NCBI RefSeq assembly: GCF_004208535.1
Contig: NZ_SGIS01000022.1
Location: 19,381-83,380 of the forward strand
From: Sphingomonas populi
Lineage (GTDB): Bacteria > Pseudomonadota > Alphaproteobacteria > Sphingomonadales > Sphingomonadaceae
Direction: 5' to 3'
Length of the DNA: 64,000 bases
Made by a program: the position numbers and the translations under genes. The notes beneath the pieces were generated by a model. That model was given only the letters and a program-made list of their open reading frames with translations. It was not told the DNA's origin and ran no database searches. Below are positions 16,938-25,481 of the stretch, in pieces; within the stretch, counting starts at the first letter, position 1, and every line of letters starts with the position of its first letter.

Positions 16938-16962
16938 CGGCCCCGGCCTTCGCCGGGGCGAC
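16938..16962. repeat. Short palindromic repeat (GTCGCCCCGG family)
   Basis: The palindrome GGCCCCGGC-CTTC-GCCGGGGCGAC lies in the 80-base gap between ffh and rpsP. It belongs to the same dispersed family as the copies at 10527 and 41305 and might also act as a weak transcript-end hairpin. Confidence 0.7.
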
Positions 16963-16991
16963 AGAAGATAAGAAGAAGGAAGTAGTTCAAG

Positions 16992-17411
16992 ATGGCACTC
17001 AGCATTCGTCTGTCGCGTGGCGGCTCCAAGAAGCGTCCCTATTACCGCATCGTCGTGGCGGACGCGCGTTCGCCGCGTGATGGCAAGTTCATCGAGAAGA
17101 TCGGCACCTACAATCCGCTGCTCGCCAAGGATGACGAGAAGCGCATCATTCTCGACGCCGAGCGCGCGAAGCACTGGCTCGGCAACGGCGCGCAGCCGAC
17201 CGACCGCGTCGCGCGCTTCCTCGACGTGACGGGCGTGAAGGAGCGTGCCGTCCGCAACAACCCGAACAAGGGCAAGCCGGGCGAGAAGGCGACCGAACGC
17301 GCCGAGGAACGCGCCACCAAGCTCGCCGAAGCCGAGGAAGCCGCCAAGGCCGCCGCTGCTGCGCCGGCTGAGGAAGCCCCGGCCGCCGAAGAGGCTTCGG
17401 CCGAGGCATAA
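16992..17411 (+). CDS. rpsP: 30S ribosomal protein S16
   Basis: A 139-residue protein: residues 1-85 are the S16 core ([42 protein letters not shown]), which binds 16S rRNA in the small subunit body. The remainder is a Lys/Glu/Ala-rich, probably helical extension ([23 protein letters not shown] type) ending in EASAEA, longer than the enterobacterial protein but common in alphaproteobacteria. It is the first gene of the rpsP-rimM-trmD-rplS operon; its stop shares one base with the rimM start (TAATG). Confidence 0.97.
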   Translation: MALSIRLSRGGSKKRPYYRIVVADARSPRDGKFIEKIGTYNPLLAKDDEKRIILDAERAKHWLGNGAQPTDRVARFLDVTGVKERAVRNNPNKGKPGEKATERAEERATKLAEAEEAAKAAAAAPAEEAPAAEEASAEA

Positions 17412-17887
17412 TGTTGGCAGATCGCCCCGTTACGCTCGCCGTCATCATCGGCGCGCATGGCGTGACGGGGGAAGTGCGGCTCAAGGTCTTCACCGAGGAT
17501 CTGGCGCGCTACAAGGTGCTCAATGGTGGCGCGCTGACGCTCAAGTCGGCACGCCCGGGCGGCAACGGCACGATCGCGCGCTTCGCCGAAGTGACTGATC
17601 GCAACGCTGCCGAGGCACTGCGCGGCACCGAATTGACGGTGCCGCGTTCGGCTTTGCCGCCGCTCGAGCCGGGCGAATATTATCATTCCGACCTGATCGG
17701 CCTCGCCGCCGTCTCAACGATGGGCGAGCCGCTGGGGCATGTCGTGCTGATCGAAGATTTCGGCGCGGGCGACGTGATAGAGATCGAACGTGAAGGCGGC
17801 CAGCGCTTCATGGTGCCGATGAACGCCGACGCGGTGCCCGAATGGGACGGCGAGCGGGTGGTGATTGACGGGGCGTTCGTGGTTTAG
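17411..17887 (+). CDS. rimM: Ribosome maturation factor RimM
   Basis: A 158-residue protein with the N-terminal RimM barrel (VIIGAHGVTGEVRLKVFTED) and C-terminal PRC-type barrel (LEPGEYYHSDLIGLAAVS, EDFGAGDVIEIE, MVPMNADAVPEWD). It assists assembly of the 30S head, interacting with S19. The start overlaps the rpsP stop by one base. In most bacteria trmD follows directly; here a toxin-antitoxin pair comes first, 32 bases after the rimM stop. Confidence 0.95.
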   Translation: MLADRPVTLAVIIGAHGVTGEVRLKVFTEDLARYKVLNGGALTLKSARPGGNGTIARFAEVTDRNAAEALRGTELTVPRSALPPLEPGEYYHSDLIGLAAVSTMGEPLGHVVLIEDFGAGDVIEIEREGGQRFMVPMNADAVPEWDGERVVIDGAFVV

Positions 17888-17907
17888 TATATACGTGGAG
17901 TGTATAC
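17887..17907. promoter_or_regulatory. Palindromic operator candidate before the antitoxin gene
   Basis: Two palindromes, GTATATAC (17887-17894) and GTATAC (17902-17907), are separated by seven bases in the 32-base gap between rimM and the antitoxin gene. The A+T-rich pair stands out in this sequence and sits just before the ribosome site CGGAG. AbrB-type antitoxins usually repress their own promoter through such sites, so autoregulation is likely but unproven. Confidence 0.5.
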
Positions 17908-17919
17908 GGAGCTGCGGCG

Positions 17920-18207
17920 ATGAGCGAGGACTATAAAGCCAAGGTGTTCAAGTCGGGCAATTCGCTCGCACTGCGCTTGCCCAAGGCGCTTGGCCTTGAA
18001 GAAGGCGCCGAGATGCGCTTGCGCGAGGAGCATGGTCGCTTCACGTTCGAACCTGCCAACGCGCCGAAGCGGAAAATCAGCGGTGAGGGTTGGATGGGAG
18101 CAATCCCTTGGCTCAAGCCGCTCACGCCCGAAGAGCGTGAGTTCGAGGATTCACCAAGGGTTTGGGATGATCCTGATTGGTCAGGCTGGCGGCCCGACAA
18201 ACCATGA
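17920..18207 (+). CDS. vapB: AbrB/MazE-type antitoxin (VapB-like)
   Basis: A 95-residue protein whose first 45 residues form a SpoVT/AbrB swapped-hairpin domain (KAKVFKSGNSLALRLPKALGLEEGAEM). The C-terminal half (EGWMGAIPWLKPLTPEEREFEDSPRVWDDPDW) is acidic and Trp-rich, as expected for the toxin-neutralising tail. Its stop overlaps the toxin start (ATGA at 18204-18207), the classical coupling of an antitoxin-toxin pair. It should bind its own promoter (palindromes at 17887-17907) and neutralise the PIN toxin. The location inside the rimM-trmD interval is unusual. Confidence 0.88.
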   Translation: MSEDYKAKVFKSGNSLALRLPKALGLEEGAEMRLREEHGRFTFEPANAPKRKISGEGWMGAIPWLKPLTPEEREFEDSPRVWDDPDWSGWRPDKP

Positions 18208-18578
18208 AATACCTGCTCGACGCTAATACTGTCATCGTGCTGCTCAGCGGTCCGCACCCGGTTCTGGCCGAGCGGGTTCGTCGATGCGACGAGGGCGATC
18301 TCGGAGTATCCGCTATCGTCTTTGCCGAGGTCGCGCTCGGCTCAACCAAGGGACGCCCGCCGCCGATGGGGGCGCTTGATGCGTTCCTGAGGGACGTTGC
18401 CTTGGTGCCGTTCGACGAAACGGCGGCGCGCGCTTATGCAACGCTGCCGTTTCGACGGGCGAGTTTCGATCGCCTGATCGCCGCGCATGCGCTGTCGCTC
18501 GGCCTGACGCTCGTGACTGCCAATGAGCGCGACTTCATGGACGTGCCGGGTCTCGTGGTGGAAAATTGGGCCAAGTGA
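18204..18578 (+). CDS. vapC: PIN-domain ribonuclease toxin (VapC-like)
   Basis: A 124-residue PIN-domain protein with the acidic residues needed for metal-dependent RNA cleavage: Asp6 (YLLDANTV), Glu42 (VFAEVALG), Asp89 ([11 protein letters not shown]) and Asp110 ([12 protein letters not shown]). VapC toxins cleave tRNA or rRNA and stop translation when the antitoxin is lost. The ATG at 18204 overlaps the antitoxin stop; a start nine codons upstream would lie inside the antitoxin gene and is not favoured. Its stop codon overlaps the GTG start of trmD (GTGA), so an essential tRNA methyltransferase gene is translationally coupled to a toxin gene. Confidence 0.92.
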   Translation: MKYLLDANTVIVLLSGPHPVLAERVRRCDEGDLGVSAIVFAEVALGSTKGRPPPMGALDAFLRDVALVPFDETAARAYATLPFRRASFDRLIAAHALSLGLTLVTANERDFMDVPGLVVENWAK

Positions 18579-19306
18579 CCTTCGCCGCCACCATCCTCAC
18601 GCTCTACCCGGATATGTTCCCCGGCCCGCTCGGCATGTCGTTGGCCGGGCGGGCGCTGAGCGAGGGGCGGTGGAGCCTTGATGCGCGCAACATCCGGGAT
18701 TTCGCGACCGACAAACACCGCACCGTCGATGATACGCCGGCGGGCGGCGGCGCGGGGATGGTGCTCCGTGCCGACGTGCTCGCCGCTGCGATCGATAGCG
18801 TGGCGACGGGCGCCCCCCTCATAGCAATGACGCCGCGCGGGGTGCCGCTCACCCAGCGCCGCGTGCGTGACTTGGCGAGCGGCCCCGGTGTCACCATCCT
18901 GTGCGGTCGGTTCGAGGGGTTCGACGAGCGGATCTTCGCGGCGCGCGGCATCGAAGAGGTGTCGATCGGCGACTATATCCTGTCGGGCGGGGAGATGGGG
19001 GCGCTGGTGCTGCTCGACGCTTGCATTCGCCTGCTTCCCGGCGTAATGGGCGCGCCTTCCAGCGGAGATGACGAGAGCTTCGAAAGCGGCCTTCTCGAAT
19101 ATCCGCATTATACCCGACCTAATGAATGGGAAGGGCGCACGATCCCCGAAGTGCTGCGATCGGGGGATCATGCGAGGATCGCGGCATGGCGAAAGCTCAT
19201 GGCCGAGACCGAGACACGGCTAAGGAGGCCGGACCTTTGGGAGCGCCACGAGGGCGTTCGGGTCAAGCCTCCCTCTGGCGCGCGGCGACAGACGAAGGAC
19301 GCATGA
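18575..19306 (+). CDS. trmD: tRNA (guanine-37-N1)-methyltransferase TrmD
   Basis: A 243-residue SPOUT enzyme that methylates G37 of tRNAs to prevent frameshifting. Family motifs are visible: [15 protein letters not shown] at the start, [39 protein letters not shown] forming the S-adenosylmethionine knot, and [14 protein letters not shown]. The start is read as the GTG at 18575 that overlaps the vapC stop; a TTG three codons earlier is the only alternative close by. There is no separate ribosome site, so its translation should depend on reinitiation after vapC. rplS follows one base after its stop. Confidence 0.95.
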   Translation: MTFAATILTLYPDMFPGPLGMSLAGRALSEGRWSLDARNIRDFATDKHRTVDDTPAGGGAGMVLRADVLAAAIDSVATGAPLIAMTPRGVPLTQRRVRDLASGPGVTILCGRFEGFDERIFAARGIEEVSIGDYILSGGEMGALVLLDACIRLLPGVMGAPSSGDDESFESGLLEYPHYTRPNEWEGRTIPEVLRSGDHARIAAWRKLMAETETRLRRPDLWERHEGVRVKPPSGARRQTKDA

Positions 19307-19307
19307 G

Positions 19308-19700
19308 ATGAATCTCATCCAGACGATCGAAGCCGAAAACATCGCCAAGTTCCTGGCGACCAAGACGATCCCAGAATTCCGCCCCGGCGACACGCTGAAG
19401 GTCGGCGTGAAGGTGGTCGAAGGCGACCGGACCCGCGTGCAGAACTACGAAGGCGTGTGCATCGCGCGTTCGAACAAGGGCATGGGGTCTAACTTCACCG
19501 TTCGTAAGATCAGCTTTGGCGAGGGCGTCGAGCGCGTCTTCCCGCTGTATTCGCCGAACATCGACAGCATCGAAGTCGTCCGCAAGGGTGCGGTGCGTCG
19601 TGCCAAGCTCTATTACCTGCGTGGCCGCACCGGCAAGTCGGCGCGTATCGCCGAGCGCCGCGACAACCGTCCGGCCAAGGGCACCGTCGCCGCCGAATAA
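19308..19700 (+). CDS. rplS: 50S ribosomal protein L19
   Basis: A 130-residue L19 ([78 protein letters not shown]) that contributes to the intersubunit bridge region. A short Lys/Arg-rich C-terminal extension ends in KGTVAAE. It closes the rpsP operon; its ATG comes one base after the trmD stop and a terminator follows. Confidence 0.97.
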   Translation: MNLIQTIEAENIAKFLATKTIPEFRPGDTLKVGVKVVEGDRTRVQNYEGVCIARSNKGMGSNFTVRKISFGEGVERVFPLYSPNIDSIEVVRKGAVRRAKLYYLRGRTGKSARIAERRDNRPAKGTVAAE

Positions 19701-19722
19701 GCGACGACCGCAAGGTTTCAGG

Positions 19723-19757
19723 AAGGGCGCGGGGGCGATAGCTCCCGCGCCCTTTTT
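19723..19757 (+). terminator. Rho-independent terminator of the rpsP-rplS operon
   Basis: A GC-rich stem (AAGGGCGCGGG... with ...CCCGCGCCCTT, short GATA-type loop) starts 22 bases after the rplS stop and runs into five T residues. Confidence 0.9.
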
Positions 19758-19790
19758 GGTGCGCGGGCGCGGTACGTTCGAGCATCGGCC

Positions 19791-19851
19791 CGTCACCGTC
19801 ACCGTCACCGTCACCGTCACCGTCACCGTCACCGTCACCGTCACCGTCACC
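19791..19851. repeat. Hexanucleotide tandem repeat (GTCACC) x 10
   Basis: Ten perfect head-to-tail GTCACC units run from 19792 to 19851. They lie in the 302-base gap between rplS and the YeiB-like gene, directly beside a palindromic repeat whose end also reads GTCACC. No gene uses it as coding sequence in a credible way. The array is a simple repeat that can vary in copy number by replication slippage. Confidence 0.95.
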
Positions 19852-19921
19852 CCAGCGCAAGCTGAGGTCTTCCTGTGGAAACCGGAACGTCCGCCTCGGA
19901 GGGGCCCCAGCTTGCGCTGGG
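19851..19921. repeat. Palindromic repeat (CCCAGCGCAAGCTG arms)
   Basis: A 14-base arm at 19851-19864 and its exact inverted copy at 19908-19921 are separated by 43 bases. Both arms border GTCACC or GGTGAC. It is another REP-like element and forms the right border of the hexanucleotide array. Confidence 0.85.
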
Positions 19922-20002
19922 TGACGGGTTATGAGGCGGTGTGTTGCATTTACAGGACACATGCATTGCGGTATTCTCGTCTCGCTGAGGGGGAGAGCCG
20001 GG

Positions 20003-21349
20003 GTGAGCGACATACCGATGACGACGGCCGCCGAGCCGGACGGTGCGCCGCGGATTGCGGTGCTCGATATCCTGCGCGGCGTGGCGATCCTCGGCATCCT
20101 GTTCATGAACATCAACGACATGGGGCAATCACTGATCGCGTCGTTCGACGATATCCGCCATCTCGGCTGGAGTCCGACCGATCAGGCGGCGTGGTGGCTG
20201 CGCGAGGTGTTCGCCGATGGCACCGCGCGCTGCATGCTGGAGATGCTGTTCGGGGCGGGCATGGTGATCCTAACCACCCGCGCGGCGGAGGCGGCGGGGC
20301 ATTTGCAGGTGTTGGGGCGCTATTATGTGCGCAACCTGATCCTCTTCGCGTTCGGTGTCGTCCATGTCTTCATCCTGCTGTGGCCGGGTGAGATCCTGCA
20401 CACCTATGGCATCGCCGCGCTGATCGCCTTCCTGTTCGCGCGGCTTCCGGGCAAATGGCTTATCCTCCTTGGCCTCAACCTGGCCGCGTTCACGTTCGTC
20501 ACCGGCGCGCTCGATCTCAACACCGTGATCCAGCGGCACGCCACGCTCGCGCAGGTGGCGATCAAGCAGCACAATGGCGTGCCGCTCGACGCGGATGATC
20601 GCAAGGCGATCGCGGCGCAGAAAAAGCATGAGGTCAGCAAGGCCAAGCGCGACCGGGAGATGGCCACGCGGGTCGTCGCCGAGGACACGGCCCGGCGCGG
20701 CACCGCGTTCAGTTGGGCGAAGATGCAATGGTCCATCATCATCATGATGGAGAGTTATGGGCTGGAAGCGCTGTTCGTCTGGGAAGCTGCGTCGACGATG
20801 CTGATCGGTGCCGGACTGTTCAAGCTCGGCCTGCTGCAAGGCCAGCGCTCGCGGCGGTTCTACGTGGGGATGACGGTGATCGCTTATGCGATCGGCCTGT
20901 CGCTGCGCGCGATTTCGGCGTGGCAGACGATGCGGTTCGACGATGCGCCGAAGCTCGACTGGGCGACCTCCGAACTGGCCCGGCTGGCGGTGACGCTCGG
21001 GCATATCGGCTTGATCAACCTGCTGGTGACGACGGTGTTCGGCGCGCGGCTGCTGCGGCCGTTCGTCGCGGCGGGGCGGACGGCGCTGACACTCTACATC
21101 GCGCAGACGCTGATCTGCCTGTGGCTGCTGTTCCCGCCGTTCGCTCTGGCGCTGTACGGTAAGCTGACGTGGGGGCCGCTGATGGTGGTGGCGTTCGTCA
21201 TCGATGCAGTGCTGCTATGGGTCGCGAACGTCTATGTGCGGCATTATGCTATCGCGCCGGTCGAATGGGCGTGGCGCTCGCTGATCGAAGGGCGGCGTTT
21301 GCCGTGGCGCAAACCGGCCCCTTTACGCACCGCGTCCGCATCGCGATAA
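20003..21349 (+). CDS. DUF418/YeiB-family membrane protein
   Basis: A protein of about 448 residues with many hydrophobic segments. The family start RIAVLDILRGVAILGILFMNI is clear, and the C-terminal DUF418 region includes RPFVAAGRTALTLYIAQTL and the following helices. Function is unknown; YeiB-type proteins are thought to be inner-membrane transporters or acyltransferase-fold proteins. A charged cytoplasmic loop (about 195-235, rich in Lys/Asp/Glu) interrupts the membrane helices. The start is read as the GTG at 20003 behind GAGGGGGAG; an ATG at 20018 is the alternative. Confidence 0.82.
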   Translation: MSDIPMTTAAEPDGAPRIAVLDILRGVAILGILFMNINDMGQSLIASFDDIRHLGWSPTDQAAWWLREVFADGTARCMLEMLFGAGMVILTTRAAEAAGHLQVLGRYYVRNLILFAFGVVHVFILLWPGEILHTYGIAALIAFLFARLPGKWLILLGLNLAAFTFVTGALDLNTVIQRHATLAQVAIKQHNGVPLDADDRKAIAAQKKHEVSKAKRDREMATRVVAEDTARRGTAFSWAKMQWSIIIMMESYGLEALFVWEAASTMLIGAGLFKLGLLQGQRSRRFYVGMTVIAYAIGLSLRAISAWQTMRFDDAPKLDWATSELARLAVTLGHIGLINLLVTTVFGARLLRPFVAAGRTALTLYIAQTLICLWLLFPPFALALYGKLTWGPLMVVAFVIDAVLLWVANVYVRHYAIAPVEWAWRSLIEGRRLPWRKPAPLRTASASR

Positions 21350-21406
21350 GGCCGTTCCCGCCTGCCGCTCGCGCAGGCGATGGCCTGAGAGATGCGGAGA
21401 TGATGT

Positions 21407-23629
21407 TTGCGAAAAGGCGCTTTGCTCGCTGGGGTGCTGTTGTTCTCGGCGCCGGTCCCGCTCATGGCCGCTGAGCCGGTGCAACAGGCGCTGACGCTCG
21501 ACCGCGTCTTCGCCAGCCCCGATCTCGCCGGGCCGCAGCCGCGTGCGCTGAGGCTGTCGCCGGACGGCACGTTGCTGACGTCGCTTCGCCCACGCGCCGA
21601 TGAGAAGGACCGGCTCGATTTGTGGGCGCGCGACACCCGCACCGGCGAAGAGCGGATGCTGGTCGATTCGCGCAAGATCGGCAGCGGCGCCGAACTGTCC
21701 GAAGCCGAGAAGATGCAGCGCGAGCGCGCACGCATCGGCAGCAGCAAAGGCATCGTCGCGTATGACTGGGCGCCCGATGGCAAGACGATCCTCGTGCCGC
21801 TCGATGGCGACCTGTTTCTTGCCGGGCTCGACGGGCAGGTGCGGCGGCTGACCAACCAGCCGGGCGGGCAGCTCAACCCGACCGTATCCCCGCGCAGCGG
21901 TTACATCGGCTTCGTGCGCGACCAGAATGTGTTCGTCCAGCCGCTCGGCGGCGGCGCGGCGCATGCGGTGACGCAGGGTGGCGGCGGCACGGTGCATTGG
22001 GGCGAGGCCGAGTTCGTCGCGCAGGAGGAAATGCACCGCTTCACCGGCTATTGGTGGTCGCCCGACGAGACTCGTATCGCGATCGAGCGGTTCGACGAGG
22101 CGCCGGTCGGCGTGGTCACGCGCGCGGCGATCGGCGCGGAGGGCACCAAGGTCTATGACCAGCGCTATCCGGCGGCGGGCACGCCCAACGCGTTGGTCGA
22201 TCTCTACGTGGTCGGCCTGGATGGCAAACAGGTGAAGGTCGATCTCGGCGCAAACCGCGACATCTATCTTGCCCGCGTCGACTGGACGCCCGACGGTTCG
22301 GCCTTGCTCGTCCAGCGGCAGAGCCGTGACCAGAAGACGCTCGACATGCTCAGCGTCGATCCGGCGACCGGCAAGGCGCATGTGCTGTTCACCGAGAAAT
22401 CGGGCGTGCGGAGCTGGCTCAACCTGAGCGACGCGTATCGTGTGCTCAGCGACGGCAGCTTGATCTGGGCGTCGGAGCGCAGCGGCTACCGCCACCTCTA
22501 TCGCTACGCACAGGGCAAATGGACCCAGCTCACCAAGGGCGACTGGGTGGTACAGGCGCTGATCGGGATCGACGAGAAGGCGGGGCGGATCACCTTCGTT
22601 GCCAACAAGGATGGCCCACTCGAACAGCATGTCTATGCGCTCGATCTCAAGCACGGCAACGCGATCACGCGGCTGACCGAGGCTGGCTGGTGGAACAGCG
22701 CGACGATGGACGGCGACGCGAGCCGCTTGATCGTCACGCGCTCAAGCCCGGATCAGCCGCCGCAGACCTACCTTGCCGATGCGGCGGGCAAGCGGCTGGC
22801 GTGGATCAACGAGAATGCCATCGTGCCGGGCCATCCCTATTACCCCTATAGCGCCGCGCACCGGAGCACGCAGTTCGGCACGATCAAGGCCGACGACGGC
22901 ACGCCGCTCTATTACGAAATGATCGCGCCCAAGCTCGAGCCGGGCAAGACATATCCCGTGTTCTTCCAGCATTATGGCGGCCCCGGCACCGGCCAGCAGG
23001 TGACGCGGGCATGGGGCGGCGCGCTGCCGCAATATCTGGTGCAGCACGGCTATGTGTTCTTCCAGATCGACAATCGCGGATCGTACAATCGCGGCAAGGC
23101 GTTTGAGGACCAGATCTATCGCGCGATGGGGACGGTCGAGGTCGCGGATCAGCTTGCCGGCGCCAAGTTCATCAAGACCCAGCCGTTCGTCGATCCATCG
23201 AAGGTCGCGATCTTCGGCTGGTCCTATGGCGGCTATATGACGATCAAGATGCTCGCGGCGAACCCCGGCGTCTATGCCGCCGGCGTGTCGGGCGCGCCGG
23301 TGACCAAGTGGGAACTCTACGACACGCATTATACCGAGCGCTACATGGGCGATCCCAAGAAGGATGCCGCCGCGTATGCCGCATCCGACGCGCTCGGCGA
23401 TGCCGGCAAGATCGCCGACCCGCTGATGCTGATCCACGGCATGGCCGACGACAATGTCGTGTTCGAGAATTCGACCGCGTTCGCCGCCGAAATGCAGAAG
23501 CAGAACCGGCCGTTCGAGATGATGTTCTACCCCGGCCAGACGCATAGCGCGCTTCGCTCCGAGGTCGGGCCGCATGTGCTCGGGACGATCGTCAATTTCC
23601 TGGACCGCACTGTAAAGTCCAAGCCGTAA
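21407..23629 (+). CDS. Dipeptidyl peptidase IV-like S9 serine protease
   Basis: A 740-residue exported peptidase with a signal peptide (ALLAGVLLFSAPVPLMAAE, about 1-22), an N-terminal beta-propeller (repeated LSPDG, WAPDG, WSPDE, WTPDG blades) and a C-terminal alpha/beta-hydrolase domain. The predicted triad is Ser606 in GWSYGGY, Asp681 in MADDNV and His713 in GQTHS. The Glu pair near the N-terminus (EFVAQEEMHRFTGYWWSPD) is the DPP-IV motif that binds the free amino terminus, so it should release X-Pro or X-Ala dipeptides. The start appears to be TTG, with GGAG eight bases before; the two ATG codons just upstream are in another frame. Confidence 0.9.
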   Translation: MRKGALLAGVLLFSAPVPLMAAEPVQQALTLDRVFASPDLAGPQPRALRLSPDGTLLTSLRPRADEKDRLDLWARDTRTGEERMLVDSRKIGSGAELSEAEKMQRERARIGSSKGIVAYDWAPDGKTILVPLDGDLFLAGLDGQVRRLTNQPGGQLNPTVSPRSGYIGFVRDQNVFVQPLGGGAAHAVTQGGGGTVHWGEAEFVAQEEMHRFTGYWWSPDETRIAIERFDEAPVGVVTRAAIGAEGTKVYDQRYPAAGTPNALVDLYVVGLDGKQVKVDLGANRDIYLARVDWTPDGSALLVQRQSRDQKTLDMLSVDPATGKAHVLFTEKSGVRSWLNLSDAYRVLSDGSLIWASERSGYRHLYRYAQGKWTQLTKGDWVVQALIGIDEKAGRITFVANKDGPLEQHVYALDLKHGNAITRLTEAGWWNSATMDGDASRLIVTRSSPDQPPQTYLADAAGKRLAWINENAIVPGHPYYPYSAAHRSTQFGTIKADDGTPLYYEMIAPKLEPGKTYPVFFQHYGGPGTGQQVTRAWGGALPQYLVQHGYVFFQIDNRGSYNRGKAFEDQIYRAMGTVEVADQLAGAKFIKTQPFVDPSKVAIFGWSYGGYMTIKMLAANPGVYAAGVSGAPVTKWELYDTHYTERYMGDPKKDAAAYAASDALGDAGKIADPLMLIHGMADDNVVFENSTAFAAEMQKQNRPFEMMFYPGQTHSALRSEVGPHVLGTIVNFLDRTVKSKP

Positions 23630-23633
23630 CGTC

Positions 23634-24350
23634 ATGCGTTTCCTGACGACCTTTCATCTGTGGCCGTTTCTCGACACGGTCGTCAGTTATCTCGTCGCCT
23701 TCGTGCTCGGCACGCTGATCGGCGCCGAGCGGCAATATCGCCAGCGCACGGCAGGCTTGCGCACCAATGCGCTGGTCGCGCTGGGATCGGCAGCGTTCGT
23801 CGATCTCGGGCAGCGGCTCGGCGGGGATGTCGAGTCGATCCGCATCATTGCCTATGTCGTGTCGGGGATCGGCTTCCTCGGCGCTGGCGTCATCATGAAG
23901 GAGGGGATGAACGTCCGTGGGCTCAACACGGCGGCGACTTTGTGGTGTTCAGCGGCGGTCGGCGCGATCGCGGGCAGCGACATGATCGCGGAAGCCGCGC
24001 TGCTCGCGTTCATGGTGATTCTCGTCAACACCGTGCTGCGTCCGCTGGTCGATGCGATCAACCGCGTGCCGATCGAGGGGCGGCACGTCGAGGCGACCTA
24101 CACCGTAACCATCACCACCGAGGCCGAGGCGGCCGGGCCGATGGGCGACCTGCTGACCGAGCATCTCGAAAGCGCGCAACTGCCGGTCGCCGAACTCGAC
24201 GTGGTGCCGCGCGGCGAGGACCGCGTAGAGATCGTCGCCAAGCTGGTCAGCACCAATGTCGCGGCAAGCGAACTCGATGCGCTGACCGATCATCTCGCCG
24301 AGGTTCACGGCATCACCCATGCGACCTGGCAAGCGCGCACGCACGATTAG
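23634..24350 (+). CDS. MgtC/SapB-family membrane protein
   Basis: A 238-residue inner-membrane protein with four or five N-terminal membrane helices and MgtC hallmarks: VLGTLIGAERQYRQRTAGLRTNALVALG, GIGFLGAGVIMKEG and VRGLNTAATLW. The C-terminal 85 residues form a soluble ACT-like domain (VEATYTVTITTEAEA ... ITHATWQA). Relatives adjust adaptation to low magnesium or affect membrane potential and F-type ATP synthase; the role here is unknown. It begins four bases after the peptidase stop. Confidence 0.88.
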   Translation: MRFLTTFHLWPFLDTVVSYLVAFVLGTLIGAERQYRQRTAGLRTNALVALGSAAFVDLGQRLGGDVESIRIIAYVVSGIGFLGAGVIMKEGMNVRGLNTAATLWCSAAVGAIAGSDMIAEAALLAFMVILVNTVLRPLVDAINRVPIEGRHVEATYTVTITTEAEAAGPMGDLLTEHLESAQLPVAELDVVPRGEDRVEIVAKLVSTNVAASELDALTDHLAEVHGITHATWQARTHD

Positions 24351-24411
24351 CAAAGTCGATGGACGCTGCCGCGCAATGACGCTACGGGCACGGCCCGAAT
24401 TGGAGAATATC

Positions 24412-25440
24412 ATGGGTTATCGGATCGTCGTCGCAGGCGCCACGGGCAATGTCGGGCGCGAAATGCTGAACATTCTGGCGGAGCGCGAGTTTCCGGCGGA
24501 CGAGATCGCCGTCGTCGCATCCTCGCGCAGCCAGGGCGACGAAGTCGATTTCGGTGAGACCGGCAAGAAGCTCAAGGTCCAGAACATCGACAATTTCGAT
24601 CCGACCGGCTGGGACATGGCGCTGTTCGCGATCGGTTCGGAAGCGACCAAGATCCACGCGCCACGCTTCGCGGCGGCGGGCTGCACGGTGATCGACAATT
24701 CGTCGCTCTACCGGATGGACCCGGACGTGCCGCTGATCGTGCCCGAGGTGAACCCCGAAGCGATCGCCGGGTATCGCGTCAAGAACATCATCGCCAACCC
24801 GAACTGCTCGACCGCGCAGATGGTGGTCGCGCTCAAGCCGCTGCACGACGCCGCCACCATCAAGCGCGTCGTCGTCGCGACCTACCAGTCGGTGTCGGGT
24901 GCGGGCAAGGCTGGCATGGACGAACTGTTCGAGCAGAGCCGCAACATCTTCGTCGGCGACAGTGCCGAAGCGAAGAAATTCACCAAGCAGATCGCGTTCA
25001 ACGTGATCCCGCACATCGACAGCTTCCTCGACGACGGATCGACCAAGGAAGAGTGGAAGATGGTGGTCGAGACCAAGAAGATCCTCGACAAGAAGATCAA
25101 GGTCCACGCGACTTGCGTGCGCGTGCCGGTGTTCGTCGGCCATTCCGAAGCGATCAACATCGAGTTCGAGCGCGAGATTTCGGCCGAGGAGGCGCAGAAC
25201 ATCCTGCGCGAAGCACCCGGCATCATGCTGGTCGATAAGCGCGAGGATGGCGGTTACGTCACCCCGGTCGAGTGCGTCGGCGAATATGCCACCTTCATCA
25301 GCCGCGTCCGCGAAGACCCCACCGTGGAGAACGGCCTGTCGCTGTGGTGCGTGAGCGACAATCTCCGCAAGGGGGCAGCGTTGAACGCGGTGCAGATCGC
25401 AGAGTTGCTGGGGCGGCGGCATTTGCAGAAGGCGGATTGA
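24412..25440 (+). CDS. asd: Aspartate-semialdehyde dehydrogenase
   Basis: A 342-residue enzyme reducing aspartyl phosphate to aspartate semialdehyde, the branch point to lysine/diaminopimelate, threonine and methionine. It has the NADP-binding start MGYRIVVAGATGNVGREML, the active-site Cys132 in NPNCSTAQM, and the QSVSGAGKAGMDEL segment. The ATG at 24412 has GGAG at a good distance and gives the standard N-terminus. A 12-bp hairpin lies 10 bases after the stop. Confidence 0.96.
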   Translation: MGYRIVVAGATGNVGREMLNILAEREFPADEIAVVASSRSQGDEVDFGETGKKLKVQNIDNFDPTGWDMALFAIGSEATKIHAPRFAAAGCTVIDNSSLYRMDPDVPLIVPEVNPEAIAGYRVKNIIANPNCSTAQMVVALKPLHDAATIKRVVVATYQSVSGAGKAGMDELFEQSRNIFVGDSAEAKKFTKQIAFNVIPHIDSFLDDGSTKEEWKMVVETKKILDKKIKVHATCVRVPVFVGHSEAINIEFEREISAEEAQNILREAPGIMLVDKREDGGYVTPVECVGEYATFISRVREDPTVENGLSLWCVSDNLRKGAALNAVQIAELLGRRHLQKAD

Positions 25441-25450
25441 GATGACTTGA

Positions 25451-25479
25451 GGTGATGATGCCTTGATGGCATCATCACC
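25451..25479. other. Perfect 12-bp hairpin between asd and the next gene
   Basis: GGTGATGATGCC (25451-25462) is followed by TTGAT and its exact inverse complement GGCATCATCACC (25468-25479). It ends two bases before the next ATG and has no T-run after it, so it may be a stem at the asd transcript end, an operator, or a structure covering the next gene's start. Confidence 0.8.
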
Positions 25480-25481
25480 TT

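Noticed and set aside
19263..19850. Reading frame beginning with a long Thr-Val repeat on the minus strand
   Set aside because: It is only the translation of the GTCACC array, followed by antisense of rplS. No domain and no ribosome site.
19791..19851. CRISPR array
   Set aside because: The repeat unit is six bases with no spacers, and no cas gene is present. No CRISPR was seen anywhere in the window.
21169..21474. Alternative start of the DPP-IV-like protein at the ATG pair 21400/21403
   Set aside because: Those ATGs are in another frame that stops at 21474; the peptidase frame, with its signal peptide, begins at the TTG at 21407.
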